Part shown: piece by piece, positions 9,512 through 18,314 of the stretch
Layout: each line of letters starts with the position of its first letter
How positions within the stretch are numbered: position 1 is the stretch's first letter
Source of the DNA: Pseudomonas chlororaphis subsp. aurantiaca
Lineage (GTDB): Bacteria; Pseudomonadota; Gammaproteobacteria; Pseudomonadales; Pseudomonadaceae
Direction of reading: 5' to 3'
Assembly: GCF_013466605.1 (NCBI RefSeq)
Contig: NZ_CP059162.1
Location: forward strand, 2,604,001-2,668,000
DNA length: 64,000 nt
Translations under genes and position numbers: made by a program
The notes under the pieces: generated by a model
Told to the model about the DNA's origin: nothing
What the model saw: only the letters and a program-made list of their open reading frames with translations
The model's database searches: none

Positions 9512-11158
9512 TCAGGCGGGGGTAACGGTTTGTTTTTCGGCGGCAGGGCTCCTGGTCGAGGTGGCAAGAATCAGCTCGGCGGCTTTCTCGGCGATCATCA
9601 GCGTCGGCGAACAGGTATTGCCGGAGGTGATGTACGGCATGATCGAGGCATCGGCGATGCGCAGGCCGGGGATGCCATGCACCCGCAGTTCGGCATCGAC
9701 CACCGCATCCGTGCCCTGGCCCATGCGGCAGGTGCCCACCGGATGGAAGATGGTGGTGCCGATGCGCGCGGCGGCTTCGTGCAGTTGTTCTTCGCTGCGC
9801 AACTCGGCCCCCGGCAGGTATTCGCAAGGCTTGAAGGCTTGCAGGGCCGGCGCGGCGACGATGCGCCGGGTCAGGCGGATGGCGTCGGCGGCGACCCGCA
9901 GGTCTTCTGGGTGGCTCAGGTAGTTGGGCTGGATCAGCGGCGACGCCTGCGGGTCGGCGGAACGGATTTCCACCCGGCCACGGCTTTGCGGACGCAGGTC
10001 GCAGACCGACGCAGTAAAGGCCGGGAAGGCGTGCAGCGGTTCGCCGAAACGTTCCAGCGACAGCGGCTGCACATGGTATTCGAGGTTGGCCGAAGTCTGT
10101 TCCGGCCCTGAGCGGGCAAACGCTCCCAACTGGCTCGGCGCCATGGACAGCGGGCCGCTGCGGTTGTACAGGTAGCGCAGGCCCATGCCCATCTTGCCCC
10201 ACAGGCTGCCGGCGATCTGGTTCAGGGTGCGGGCGTTTTCCAGCTTGTAGATCAGCCGTAGTTGCAGGTGGTCCTGCAGGTTGCCGCCAACCCCCGGCAG
10301 CTCGTGGGCAACGCCTATACCTAGGCGTTGCAGCAGCGCGGCGGGGCCGATTCCCGAACGTTGCAGGATGCTCGGCGAGCCGATGGCGCCGGCGCTGAGG
10401 ATGATTTCGCGATGCGCCTTGAAGGTCTGCGGCTGGCCCTGGTGACGGGCGCTGACCGCGGCCGCGCGGCCATTCTCCAGGAGCACGCGATCGACCTCGA
10501 CCCCGGTCAGTACGGTGAGGTTGGGCCGTTGGCGGATCGGCTTGAGGAAGGCCTTGGCGGCGTTCCAGCGCACCCCGGCTTTCTGGTTGACCTGGAAATA
10601 GCCGCAGCCTTCGTTGTCGCCGCCGTTGAAGTCGTCGACGCTGGCGATGCCGCTCTGTTCGGCGGCAGTGCGAAAGGCATCGAGGATCGGCCATGACAGG
10701 CGCTGGCGCTCGACCCGCCATTCGCCGGCGGCGCCATGGAACTGCGAGTCGCCGGCAAAGTGGTTTTCGCTTTTGCGAAACAGCGGCAGCACGTCCTGCC
10801 AGTTCCAGCCGGGATTGCCGTCGGCGGTCCAGCGCTGATAGTCGCCGGCCTGGCCGCGCATATAGATCATGCCGTTGATCGACGAGCAGCCGCCCAGCAC
10901 CTTGCCGCGCGGGTAGCTCAGGCTGCGGCCTTGCAGGCCGGGTTCGGCTTCGGTCTTGAAGCACCAGTCGGTGCGCGGGTTGCCGATACAGAACAGGTAG
11001 CCGACGGGAATGTGAATCCAGGGGTAGTTGTCGCGGCCACCGGCTTCCAGCAGCAGGACGCGGTGGGCCGGGTTGGCGGACAGCCGATTGGCCAGCAGGC
11101 AACCGGCGGGGCCGGCGCCGACCACTATGTAGTCGTATGGATCGAAGGCAGGCAGCAT
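9512..11158 (-). CDS. GMC-family FAD-dependent oxidoreductase (choline dehydrogenase-like)
   Basis: 548-aa flavoprotein of the glucose-methanol-choline family, which oxidises alcohols, usually passing electrons to a quinone. The ADP-binding motif GAGPAG is at residues 13-18. GMC signature 1 (PRGKVLGGCSSINGM) is near residue 85 and signature 2 (GAIGSPSILQRSGIG) near residue 255. The active-site pair is visible as H in FHPVGTCRMG and N in SGNTCSPT. The sequence has no signal peptide. The LysR gene at 11290 is divergent, 131 bp away, and is the likely regulator. The MHS transporter downstream probably belongs to the same pathway. The true alcohol substrate cannot be told from sequence. Confidence 0.92.
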   Translation of the reverse strand: MLPAFDPYDYIVVGAGPAGCLLANRLSANPAHRVLLLEAGGRDNYPWIHIPVGYLFCIGNPRTDWCFKTEAEPGLQGRSLSYPRGKVLGGCSSINGMIYMRGQAGDYQRWTADGNPGWNWQDVLPLFRKSENHFAGDSQFHGAAGEWRVERQRLSWPILDAFRTAAEQSGIASVDDFNGGDNEGCGYFQVNQKAGVRWNAAKAFLKPIRQRPNLTVLTGVEVDRVLLENGRAAAVSARHQGQPQTFKAHREIILSAGAIGSPSILQRSGIGPAALLQRLGIGVAHELPGVGGNLQDHLQLRLIYKLENARTLNQIAGSLWGKMGMGLRYLYNRSGPLSMAPSQLGAFARSGPEQTSANLEYHVQPLSLERFGEPLHAFPAFTASVCDLRPQSRGRVEIRSADPQASPLIQPNYLSHPEDLRVAADAIRLTRRIVAAPALQAFKPCEYLPGAELRSEEQLHEAAARIGTTIFHPVGTCRMGQGTDAVVDAELRVHGIPGLRIADASIMPYITSGNTCSPTLMIAEKAAELILATSTRSPAAEKQTVTPA

Positions 11159-11289
11159 CCATGACCTCGCTTTATCGTTCTTGTTGGGCTCATCCTAGTT
11201 GTTAGCTTTCGTTAAAAGAATGTTAGTTTTTGCTCAGCCGCTGTGCGTTTTTAAACAGCGGCTTCCCCCGGCATCTGCAAGGAAGAGTC

Positions 11290-12192
11290 ATGTTCGACTG
11301 GAACGACCTGCGGTTCTTTCTCGAGCTGCAACGCAGCGGTCGCCTGCTGACCGCTGCCCAGCGGCTGAAGACCACCCACGCCACGGTGGCCCGGCATATC
11401 GAGGCGATCGAGAAAAGCCTGGGCACCGCGCTGTTCATCCAGCACGCCCAGGGCTACGAACTGACGCCGGCCGGGGAGGCCTTGCTCAAGCACGCCGAGG
11501 CCATGGAGAACGTGGCCTTGCTGGCCCAGGAGGAAATCACCCAGTCCACCGCGCCCCTGGGCAAGATCCGGGTGGGCGTCACCGAGGGCCTGGGCATCAT
11601 GTTTCTCGCCAGCCGCCTGCGCGGTCTGTTCGAGCGTTATCCGGGGCTGGAGGTGGAACTGGTGGCGGTGCCGCGTTTTGTCAGCATTCTCAACCGCGAG
11701 GCGGAGATCAGCATCCACCTGGAGCGGCCCAACGCCGACATGCTGGTGACCCGCAAGCTCACCGATTACCGCCTGGCCCTGTATGCCAGCCAGGCGTACC
11801 TGGACCGCGCGCCGCCGCTGCGCAGCCGCGAGGACCTGGGGCGACATGCCTGGATCGACTATGTCGACGACCTGCTGTTCAGCCAGGAACTGAAGTTTCT
11901 CAACAGTTTCTGTCGCAACCCCAAGGTGGTGTTCCACAGCACCAGTGTGCTCGCCCAGCAACAGGCCGCGCGTTCCGGCCTGGGCATCGCCGTGCTGCCG
12001 TGCTACATGGCCGCCGGCGATCCGCAGCTGGTGCCTTTGCTGCCCGGCGAGAGCATCCAGCGCGCCTACTGGATCAGCACCCGGCGCGACCTGCACAAAT
12101 CCGTGCGCCTGCGGGTGGTGTGGGATTACCTGGTCGAGTTGTGCGCGGCCGAGCAGGGCTTGCTGCTCGCGGAGTCGAACTCCCTGGCCTGA
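11290..12192 (+). CDS. LysR-family transcriptional regulator
   Basis: 300-aa LysR regulator. The N-terminal winged helix-turn-helix (residues 1-60) includes LTAAQRLKTTHATVARHI, and the effector-binding domain runs from about 90 to 295. The ATG at 11290 is preceded by AAGGAAG; a frame extension to 11230 lacks a ribosome binding site. The form FDWNDLRFFLEL is typical of the subgroup that controls adjacent dehydrogenase or transporter genes. It is transcribed away from the GMC oxidoreductase, so the 131-bp gap should hold its operator. A REP element follows the stop. Confidence 0.93.
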   Translation: MFDWNDLRFFLELQRSGRLLTAAQRLKTTHATVARHIEAIEKSLGTALFIQHAQGYELTPAGEALLKHAEAMENVALLAQEEITQSTAPLGKIRVGVTEGLGIMFLASRLRGLFERYPGLEVELVAVPRFVSILNREAEISIHLERPNADMLVTRKLTDYRLALYASQAYLDRAPPLRSREDLGRHAWIDYVDDLLFSQELKFLNSFCRNPKVVFHSTSVLAQQQAARSGLGIAVLPCYMAAGDPQLVPLLPGESIQRAYWISTRRDLHKSVRLRVVWDYLVELCAAEQGLLLAESNSLA

Positions 12193-12201
12193 TCGTTCTT
12201 C

Positions 12202-12315
12202 TGTAGGAGCGAGGCTTGCCCGCGATGGCGGTCAACGATAATGCGCATTACCTGAATGGACGCGTTGTTCTTACGTCCATCGCGGGCAATCGAGCGTCGA
12301 CCGGCCGCTCCTACT
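12202..12315. repeat. REP/BIME element (TGTAGGAG type)
   Basis: Paired inverted REP sequences: TGTAGGAGCGAGGCTTGCCCGCGATGG, and a diverged reverse copy with CCATCGCGGGCAA and GCTCCTAC. They lie between the convergent LysR and DUF3857 genes. Confidence 0.82.
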
Positions 12316-12320
12316 GACGA

Positions 12321-14201
12321 TCAGGTCTTTTTCGCTGCACCCTTGAGCTGGACCAACTGCCGCGCTTGCTCGGAGCAGTCCTTGGCCTGGCTGACCATGG
12401 CCTCGAACGGCGCGCTGATGATGTCCTCATGGCTCAGCCAGCGTTTTTTCTGGCTCAGGCGGTAGTGATAGCGGTACTCGCCCTTGACCCGTTCGCTGCG
12501 CAGGTCCATGTCGAACCAGGGCGAGCGCACGTTGCAGGCCTTGACGTCCTTGTCCAGCTGGGCGCCGGAGAGGGTGATGGTGTAGCGCAGGGTATTGGCG
12601 TCGCCGATGTACAGGTCCGCCAGCTGGCCGTTGCGGCGGTAGTTGATCAGGAAATCCCAGTCGCCCTCCAGGGCCGGGCTTTTGTAGAAGTAGCTGCCGG
12701 AGATGTTTTCCAGTGGCTTGAGGTCGGTCAGGGCGGCCTTGACCCGGTAAGTCCTGGGGGCGACGAAGGCGGTCGGCTCGCGGTCGATCTGGCAGTCGCG
12801 CAGTTCCCGGGTGAAACGCTCGCACAGGCTCCGGTCGTTGCTGGCGATGCCGTTCTGGTTGTCGGACACCATCAGCCGCATCAGCTCCATGTGGCTGAAT
12901 TCGATACGCGCGTTGACCCGGGCCTGGCCGCCACTGTCGAAGTGTTCCTGCTTGTCCAGCACGATGCTGGTGTCCGGCGCTTCCAGCGGGATGTAGTCCT
13001 CGCGCACCTGGCCGTTGGCGTCGCTGACAAAGGCCCAGCGTTCCTGGATGTCGGGCATGCTGCGGCCCGGGTCGAACACCGGGTTGGTCGGGTCCAGCCA
13101 CCACACCTGGCCGTCGACCTCGGCCCGCACGATGGCGTGGTTCGGCGCGTGGGTGCCGGGGATCAACAGCGGCGCGACGACGTTCTCGCGACTGACCCAG
13201 GCCGTCTCGGCCTTGATCCCGCTGGCCTTGAGCATGGCGGCCAGGAGCACCGCCAGGTCCTTGCAGTCGCCATAGCCGCGCTGTTCGATCTGCTCCAGCT
13301 CGAAGGGCAGGTAACCGCGTTCGGTGGCGCGCCAGTCGCCCAGGTAGCGGTAGTTGTCGTTGATGTGCTGCATCAGCCCGGCGACTTTCTCGGCGGGCGG
13401 CAGGTCGCGCAGGGCGACCACGGCCTTGGCACTGGCCGCTGGCAGCGGCGTGGCGAGGATCTGCTGGTAGCGCTGGGCCAGTGGGCCGAAATAGTCCTGC
13501 ACCTCGGTGCTGCTGCCCAGCTCGACCCGCGGCACCCGCCGGATAAAGCCGATCGCGGGTTCATTGATGTAGTTGAGGAAGACCGGCGCCTTCTGTTCGA
13601 TGGTGAGTTTTTTTCGGTCTCTGGAGGCCGTAAAGCGATAGTCGTCCATCTGCTCGCTGCGCCAGATGATCGGGCGCGTGGCGCGGTAGGTGATCTTGAA
13701 GCTGTCCTGGCGCACCGGCTTGGGGCCGAATTGCAGCACCGAGTGGAACTGCCCCAGCAGCGGTTTGGTCGCGTAGTGCTGCTGCACGGTGTAGCTGAGC
13801 CGGGTGCCGACCCGCAGGTTGGGGAAGGCCAGGGACGTCTGTTTCTCGCGCAGGAAACCCTGTTCCGGATTGGGTGCGGTGCGGGTATCGATCTGCGCCG
13901 GCGCCAGCGCCACGGGCTTGCCGCCCGGCTGGGTGAATTCGGCCTTGCGCAGTTCGAAGCCATCGGTTTCGGCATAGCTGAAGTCGATGCGCGAGAGCAT
14001 TTCCCGGCCCGCCGGGGTGAGAATGGTGTAGTGCTGGGTGGTGGTGCAGTCGCTGCTATGGTCGGCGTTGAACTGGCATTCCATCACGGAGTCGGCGGCC
14101 AGGGCGGCTTCCGATTGCGGTTGATAGGCAGCCAGAGCTTGCCAGGAGAGCAGTCCGAGACCGGCGCAGATCAGGGGACGGTAAAGCGGAAAACGGTACA
14201 T
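12321..14201 (-). CDS. DUF3857 and transglutaminase-domain exported protein
   Basis: 626-aa protein with an N-terminal signal-like hydrophobic segment (residues about 8-25, ending WQALAA). A DUF3857 domain follows (about 50-220), then a papain-like transglutaminase core (about 260-400). The catalytic triad can be seen: C in GYGDCKDLAV, H in APNHAIVRA and D in WWLDPTNP. The C-terminal third is beta-rich. The ATG at 14201 is chosen for its GAGG ribosome binding site and for placing the signal peptide at the start; an upstream start at 14243 would bury it. Probably periplasmic; the family's biological role is unknown. It is a single-gene unit bounded by REP sequence and an AT-rich gap. Confidence 0.88.
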   Translation of the reverse strand: MYRFPLYRPLICAGLGLLSWQALAAYQPQSEAALAADSVMECQFNADHSSDCTTTQHYTILTPAGREMLSRIDFSYAETDGFELRKAEFTQPGGKPVALAPAQIDTRTAPNPEQGFLREKQTSLAFPNLRVGTRLSYTVQQHYATKPLLGQFHSVLQFGPKPVRQDSFKITYRATRPIIWRSEQMDDYRFTASRDRKKLTIEQKAPVFLNYINEPAIGFIRRVPRVELGSSTEVQDYFGPLAQRYQQILATPLPAASAKAVVALRDLPPAEKVAGLMQHINDNYRYLGDWRATERGYLPFELEQIEQRGYGDCKDLAVLLAAMLKASGIKAETAWVSRENVVAPLLIPGTHAPNHAIVRAEVDGQVWWLDPTNPVFDPGRSMPDIQERWAFVSDANGQVREDYIPLEAPDTSIVLDKQEHFDSGGQARVNARIEFSHMELMRLMVSDNQNGIASNDRSLCERFTRELRDCQIDREPTAFVAPRTYRVKAALTDLKPLENISGSYFYKSPALEGDWDFLINYRRNGQLADLYIGDANTLRYTITLSGAQLDKDVKACNVRSPWFDMDLRSERVKGEYRYHYRLSQKKRWLSHEDIISAPFEAMVSQAKDCSEQARQLVQLKGAAKKT

Positions 14202-14575
14202 GAGCGCCTCGGGTGAATCATTGAAATCAGCCACTTCGCACACGGCGAATCGCGCGTGACAGGCGGGTGGCTAGCGGGGGAGGCGCCAAATGATAATTTA
14301 TCGCAATACGGATTTACAGCATTGTCTGACAATTAGTGTCGGCTTTAATGCCCGAGATAGAGCGGTTTCTTCGAGTCAGTCGAGATCCTTGGACGGCTGG
14401 AGAGGGCGTCCGCGGGGTTGGAATTTCTCCTCGCAACAGGGTTTTCGTCCCCGCAGATATGGCCCAAAGCCATATCTGCGGGCTAAACGCTTCCAGGCGG
14501 TTTTCCGTTGTTTTCGCAAGAAGTCGCTCGGCTGATTTTGCGAAATAATTTGTTACGAGATCGGCGCTCGCTGGC
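14202..14575. other. 374-bp gene-free gap with a perfect 13-bp hairpin
   Basis: No convincing gene on either strand. It contains a perfect inverted repeat at 14451-14481 (CCGCAGATATGGC, loop CCAAA, GCCATATCTGCGG) without a following T-run. A weaker 7-bp repeat (TTCGCAA ... TTGCGAA) lies at 14513-14544, where it could end the SnoaL-like transcript. The left part carries the promoter of the DUF3857 gene. Confidence 0.7.
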
Positions 14576-14971
14576 TCAGCCGTCGAGCAGGTCGGTGCCA
14601 TAGGAATTGTCGATCACACAGCGCCAGGCGCCCGACGGCTCATGGCGAAAGACATAGGTGGCGCGCCGTTCCAGGGTGCTGGCGATGCCGTCCCGGTCCA
14701 GGGTGTCGAGCAAGGTATGCATGATCACCAGCGCGGTGCCGGCGCCTTCGATGACCTGCATCGCGCCTTGCCGGACCACCATGCTGTGGTTGAAGTGTTC
14801 GGCGATGGCCACGAAGGCCCGGCGGATCTGTTCCTTGCCCCGGGCTTCCAGGCCCGGCCTGACCACCAGCGTGGCGTCCTCGGCGTAGAAGTCCATCAGG
14901 CTGTCGAAGTCTTCGGCGGTGATGGCGCGGTCGGCGGCTTCGATCAGGGTTTTCAGTGGATGGGCCGGCAT
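14576..14971 (-). CDS. SnoaL/NTF2-like fold protein (DUF4440 type)
   Basis: 131-aa single-domain protein of the cystatin/NTF2-like alpha+beta barrel fold. Signs are the N-terminal helix AITAEDFDSLMDFYAEDATLV, the RGKEQIRRAFVAI segment, and the final strand AWRCVIDNSYG. Members act as small isomerases or hydrolases, or bind ligands without known catalysis. It lies 17 bp downstream of the AlkC-like gene on the same strand, so the two may be co-transcribed. Substrate unknown. Confidence 0.85.
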   Translation of the reverse strand: MPAHPLKTLIEAADRAITAEDFDSLMDFYAEDATLVVRPGLEARGKEQIRRAFVAIAEHFNHSMVVRQGAMQVIEGAGTALVIMHTLLDTLDRDGIASTLERRATYVFRHEPSGAWRCVIDNSYGTDLLDG

Positions 14972-14988
14972 GGTCGCTCCTTGCGGTT

Positions 14989-16104
14989 TCAGTTGTGGAT
15001 CTCGAACGCTGTGCTGCCCAGGCGCTCGCCGTTGACCAGGATATGCAGCTCATGACGCCCGGGATAGTGGCGGCGGGTGGTCAGTTCGCGGATGTGCTGG
15101 GCGCGGCCGAGCTGTTCCCGGGCCTTGGCGGGCAGGGTGAAGGCCTTGAGCTTGAACACCTTGGCGCTGGTGGCGCCCGAGGCCTTGACGTAGTCGATGG
15201 CGTAATCCACCACCAGGCGCTGGCTGGCGTCGGCGGTGGACTCCAGGGCAAAGGACAGGTTGATCCGTTCCCCCAGGCGAATCACCGCCGGCTCGACCCG
15301 CAGGCCCTGCAACTTCACCTGCGGCGCCTGCCCGGCGCCGACGATCGCCAGCGCCCGGCGATTGCCCTGCTTGATCAGGCTGCGCAGGGCGTGGCGGGCG
15401 ATCCAGGCGGTGTGCGGGTTGTCCAGGGACCAGCCTTCGATCAGCACCAGCACCCAGTCGGGATGGTCCTTGGTGATGTCGTTGAGGTGATTGGCCACCG
15501 ACTTGCGCACGTACAGGCTGGGGTCGGCCTTGAGGCGTTCGAGGATTGGCGCCGCCAGGGTCGGGTCGGCCTGGATCCGCTCCAGGCGGAACGACCAGGG
15601 CAGGCGCGGGCGGCTGCCTTCGCTGGCCAGGCGGCGCACATGCTCGTTGTCGTCCCGGGCCCAGTCCTGCATCACCGCCAGGGTGCGCGGCAGGTCGCTG
15701 GCGAGGAACGGGCGGATGGCGAACTCCGAGGAGCCGAAGGCGGTGAAGTACTTGAGCGCCTGCATCGAACGCTCGAAGGCGTGGCCGCCGTAGCTGGCCA
15801 CATAGTGCGGCAGGAACATGCAGACGAAGCGGCTGTTCAGGCGCGGGGCGAGATCGTACAGCCGTACGAGGTTGGCGTCGTAATCCGCCGGCAGTACCGC
15901 ATGCAGGCTTTCGCTGACCCGCGCCAGGCGTTGCATCACCGAGAGGTCAGCGAGGTCCTTCTTCGCATGGGCGAGAAACCCGCGGTGGTCGAAGGCCGGG
16001 TACACCGCGAGCATTTCCCGGGCGATGTGTTCCAGGCGTTCGACGTTGAAGATTTCCTTGAGGGCGGGGGGGCTGGGGCTGGCTGCGGTCATCGGCGTAT
16101 CCAT
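14989..16104 (-). CDS. AlkC-type DNA alkylation repair protein
   Basis: DNA glycosylase-type protein of the HEAT-repeat AlkC/AlkD superfamily, which removes N-alkylated bases such as 3-methyladenine and 3-methylcytosine. The helical repeat array covers about residues 20-265 of 371, with WARDDNEHVRRLASEGSRP and SLYVRKSVANHLNDI as typical repeat segments. After about residue 265 the chain turns into a beta-rich Ig-like domain ending STAFEIHN. That architecture matches the AlkC group described from Pseudomonas fluorescens. I place the start at the ATG at 16104; a GTG at 16125 and an ATG at 16092 are alternatives, none with a strong ribosome binding site. The SnoaL-like gene follows. Confidence 0.88.
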   Translation of the reverse strand: MDTPMTAASPSPPALKEIFNVERLEHIAREMLAVYPAFDHRGFLAHAKKDLADLSVMQRLARVSESLHAVLPADYDANLVRLYDLAPRLNSRFVCMFLPHYVASYGGHAFERSMQALKYFTAFGSSEFAIRPFLASDLPRTLAVMQDWARDDNEHVRRLASEGSRPRLPWSFRLERIQADPTLAAPILERLKADPSLYVRKSVANHLNDITKDHPDWVLVLIEGWSLDNPHTAWIARHALRSLIKQGNRRALAIVGAGQAPQVKLQGLRVEPAVIRLGERINLSFALESTADASQRLVVDYAIDYVKASGATSAKVFKLKAFTLPAKAREQLGRAQHIRELTTRRHYPGRHELHILVNGERLGSTAFEIHN

Positions 16105-16223
16105 TCGGGACGGGGCGCCGAGCACTGTAGCGCAGTGGGCTGACAGATTGTGTCAGGAGCGCCCCGGCGAGCCCCGTTCGCTGGCCAGGCAGGCAATGCG
16201 GCGTCATCGTTCATCGCGGACAA

Positions 16224-16250
16224 TGTAGGAGCGAGGCTTGCCCGCGAAAG
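16224..16250. repeat. single REP sequence (TGTAGGAG type)
   Basis: TGTAGGAGCGAGGCTTGCCCGCGA occurs as a single copy between the Kef-type gene and the AlkC-like gene. Confidence 0.7.
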
Positions 16251-16272
16251 GCCGCAGCGCACGGCCCGATAT

Positions 16273-18096
16273 TCAGCGCGGTGGCGGCAACACCCCTTCG
16301 GACTGCTCGTCCTGGGCGTCCGCCTCGAACAGCCGCGCCAGTTCGGCCCGGGCTTCCTGGGCCGATTGCAGGATCTTGGCGTGGTCGTCGTAGATCGCGT
16401 GCTGGGCTTCGAGCACTTGTTCGTCGTGGGCGGTGAAGCGCTTGATCCGCGATTCGGCCTGGGCGTGGGTCAGGCCCAGGCCGATCAACGCCTTGCGGCT
16501 CATTTCCAGGCTCGAGTAGTAGGTTTCCCGCACCGCCTCGGCACCCAGGTCCACCAGCTTGTGCACGTGCTGGCGGTTACGGGCGCGGGCGATGATCTTG
16601 ATGTGCGGGTAGAGCTTGCGCACCACCGCGGCGGTGTTGATGTTGGTCTGCGGGTCGTCGGTGGCGATCACGAAATATTCCGCCTCGCCGACCTTGGCCG
16701 CCTTGAGGATTTCCGCGCGCATCGGGTCGCCGTAGAACACCGGCATGCCGCCGAAGCTGCGGGTCAGCTCGATGGTGTCGACCGAGGTGTCGAGGGCGAC
16801 GAAGGGGATCTTCTGCGCCCGCAGGATCCGCGCGACGATCTGGCCCATCCGGCCCATGCCGGCGATCACCACCCGTGGCGCGTCGGTTTCGATCTCGCGG
16901 TATTCGGCGGGCATCTCCACGGGCTTGGCCTTGGGCTGCAAGAAGCGCGCGCAGGCCAGGAGCAGCAGCGGGGTCAGGGCCATGGACAGGGTGATGGTCA
17001 GCACCAGCAAGTCATACAGGCGCGCTTCGAACAGGCCCTGGTCGCGGCCGATCTTGAACACCACGAAAGCGAATTCACCGCCGGCCGCCAGCACCACGCC
17101 CAGGCGCACCGCGCTCAAGCGCCCCAGGCCACCGGCCAGGCGCCCGACCACGAACAGCAGCGGCAGCTTGATGGCGATCAGCAGCAGGGTCAGGCCCAGC
17201 ACCGCGATCGGCGCGCTGAACAGCAGGCCGATATTGGCGCCCATGCCGACGCTGATGAAAAACAGCCCCAGCAGCAGGCCCTTGAAGGGTTCGATCTGCG
17301 CTTCCAGTTCGTGGCGGTATTCCGAGTCCGCCAGCAGCAGGCCGGCGAGGAAGGCGCCGAGGGCCATGGACACGCCAACCATGTCCATCAGCCAGGCGGT
17401 ACCGATCACCACCAGCAAGGCGGTGGCGGTGGACACTTCCGGCAGGCCGGTGCGCGCCACCACGCGGAACACCGGGCGCAACAGGTAGCGGCCGCCGATC
17501 ACCACCACGGCGATGCTGCCCAGCACTTGCAGGCCATGGCGCAGGTCTTCGGCGCTGCTGGTGTTGTGGTCGACCCCGGCCAGTACCGGGACCATGGCGA
17601 TCAACGGAATCGCCGCGATGTCCTGGAACAGCAGGATGGCGAAGGCCAGGCGTCCGTGGGGGCTGGTCAGCTCCTTGCGTTCGGCCAGGCTTTGCAGGCC
17701 GAAGGCGGTGGACGACAACGCCAGGCCCAGGCCCAGCACGATGGCGCTGTTCAGTGGCTGGCCAAACAGGAACAGGGCCACGCAGCCGATCACCACCCCG
17801 GTCAGCAGCACCTGGGCCAGGCCGACCCCGAACACCGATTTACGCATCACCCACAAGCGCCGTGGCGACAGCTCCAGGCCGATGATGAACAGCAGCAACA
17901 CCACGCCCAGTTCCGACACATGGCTGATGCTCTGCGGGTTGCCCACCAGCCCCAGCACCGCCGGGCCGATGATTACCCCGGCCAGCAGGTAGCCAAGCAC
18001 GGCCCCCAGTTTCAGGCGCTTGGCCAGGGGGACGGTCAGCACCGCCGCGAACAGGAACACGACAGCGGCTTGCAACAGGTTGCCTTCATGGGGCAT
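16273..18096 (-). CDS. Kef-type monovalent cation:proton antiporter (CPA2)
   Basis: Inner-membrane K+ efflux antiporter of the CPA2 family. About twelve membrane segments fill residues 1-375, including the conserved LFIIGLELSP and FQDIAAIPLIA regions with the ion-translocating acidic residue. A RCK/TrkA-N domain follows from about 400, with the nucleotide-binding motif GMGRMGQIVA. The C-terminal tail is charged. The ATG at 18096 is preceded by AGGAG at seven bases, giving 607 aa; an in-frame start at 18159 lacks this. KefB and KefC are gated by glutathione adducts, but no KefF/KefG ancillary gene is adjacent here. Confidence 0.93.
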   Translation of the reverse strand: MPHEGNLLQAAVVFLFAAVLTVPLAKRLKLGAVLGYLLAGVIIGPAVLGLVGNPQSISHVSELGVVLLLFIIGLELSPRRLWVMRKSVFGVGLAQVLLTGVVIGCVALFLFGQPLNSAIVLGLGLALSSTAFGLQSLAERKELTSPHGRLAFAILLFQDIAAIPLIAMVPVLAGVDHNTSSAEDLRHGLQVLGSIAVVVIGGRYLLRPVFRVVARTGLPEVSTATALLVVIGTAWLMDMVGVSMALGAFLAGLLLADSEYRHELEAQIEPFKGLLLGLFFISVGMGANIGLLFSAPIAVLGLTLLLIAIKLPLLFVVGRLAGGLGRLSAVRLGVVLAAGGEFAFVVFKIGRDQGLFEARLYDLLVLTITLSMALTPLLLLACARFLQPKAKPVEMPAEYREIETDAPRVVIAGMGRMGQIVARILRAQKIPFVALDTSVDTIELTRSFGGMPVFYGDPMRAEILKAAKVGEAEYFVIATDDPQTNINTAAVVRKLYPHIKIIARARNRQHVHKLVDLGAEAVRETYYSSLEMSRKALIGLGLTHAQAESRIKRFTAHDEQVLEAQHAIYDDHAKILQSAQEARAELARLFEADAQDEQSEGVLPPPR

Positions 18097-18314
18097 GGGC
18101 TTACTCCTGGGAAAACGGTATTGGGTGATGCACGGAAAAAACGGCTGCGCCTCAGGCAACCGTTTGGCCCGCAGGTTCCATGGGGGGATGGCTGTGCAGC
18201 ATAAAGTCTGGGCCCGGCGCAGTCAGCCGTTAATGGCCGATACGCCGCAGGTTGTCAGGCGCAGGTTTCAGGTGTTCGTGCTGTTCCTCGTCGGCTTGCC
18301 TGCGCCACAGGCCG

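Noticed and set aside
9216..11162. 648-codon minus-strand frame overlapping the GMC gene
   Set aside because: Out-of-frame shadow of the GMC oxidoreductase, Arg/Pro-rich with no motifs.
12366..14216. 616-codon plus-strand frame opposite the DUF3857 gene
   Set aside because: Antisense shadow; the minus-strand protein has a catalytic triad and signal peptide.
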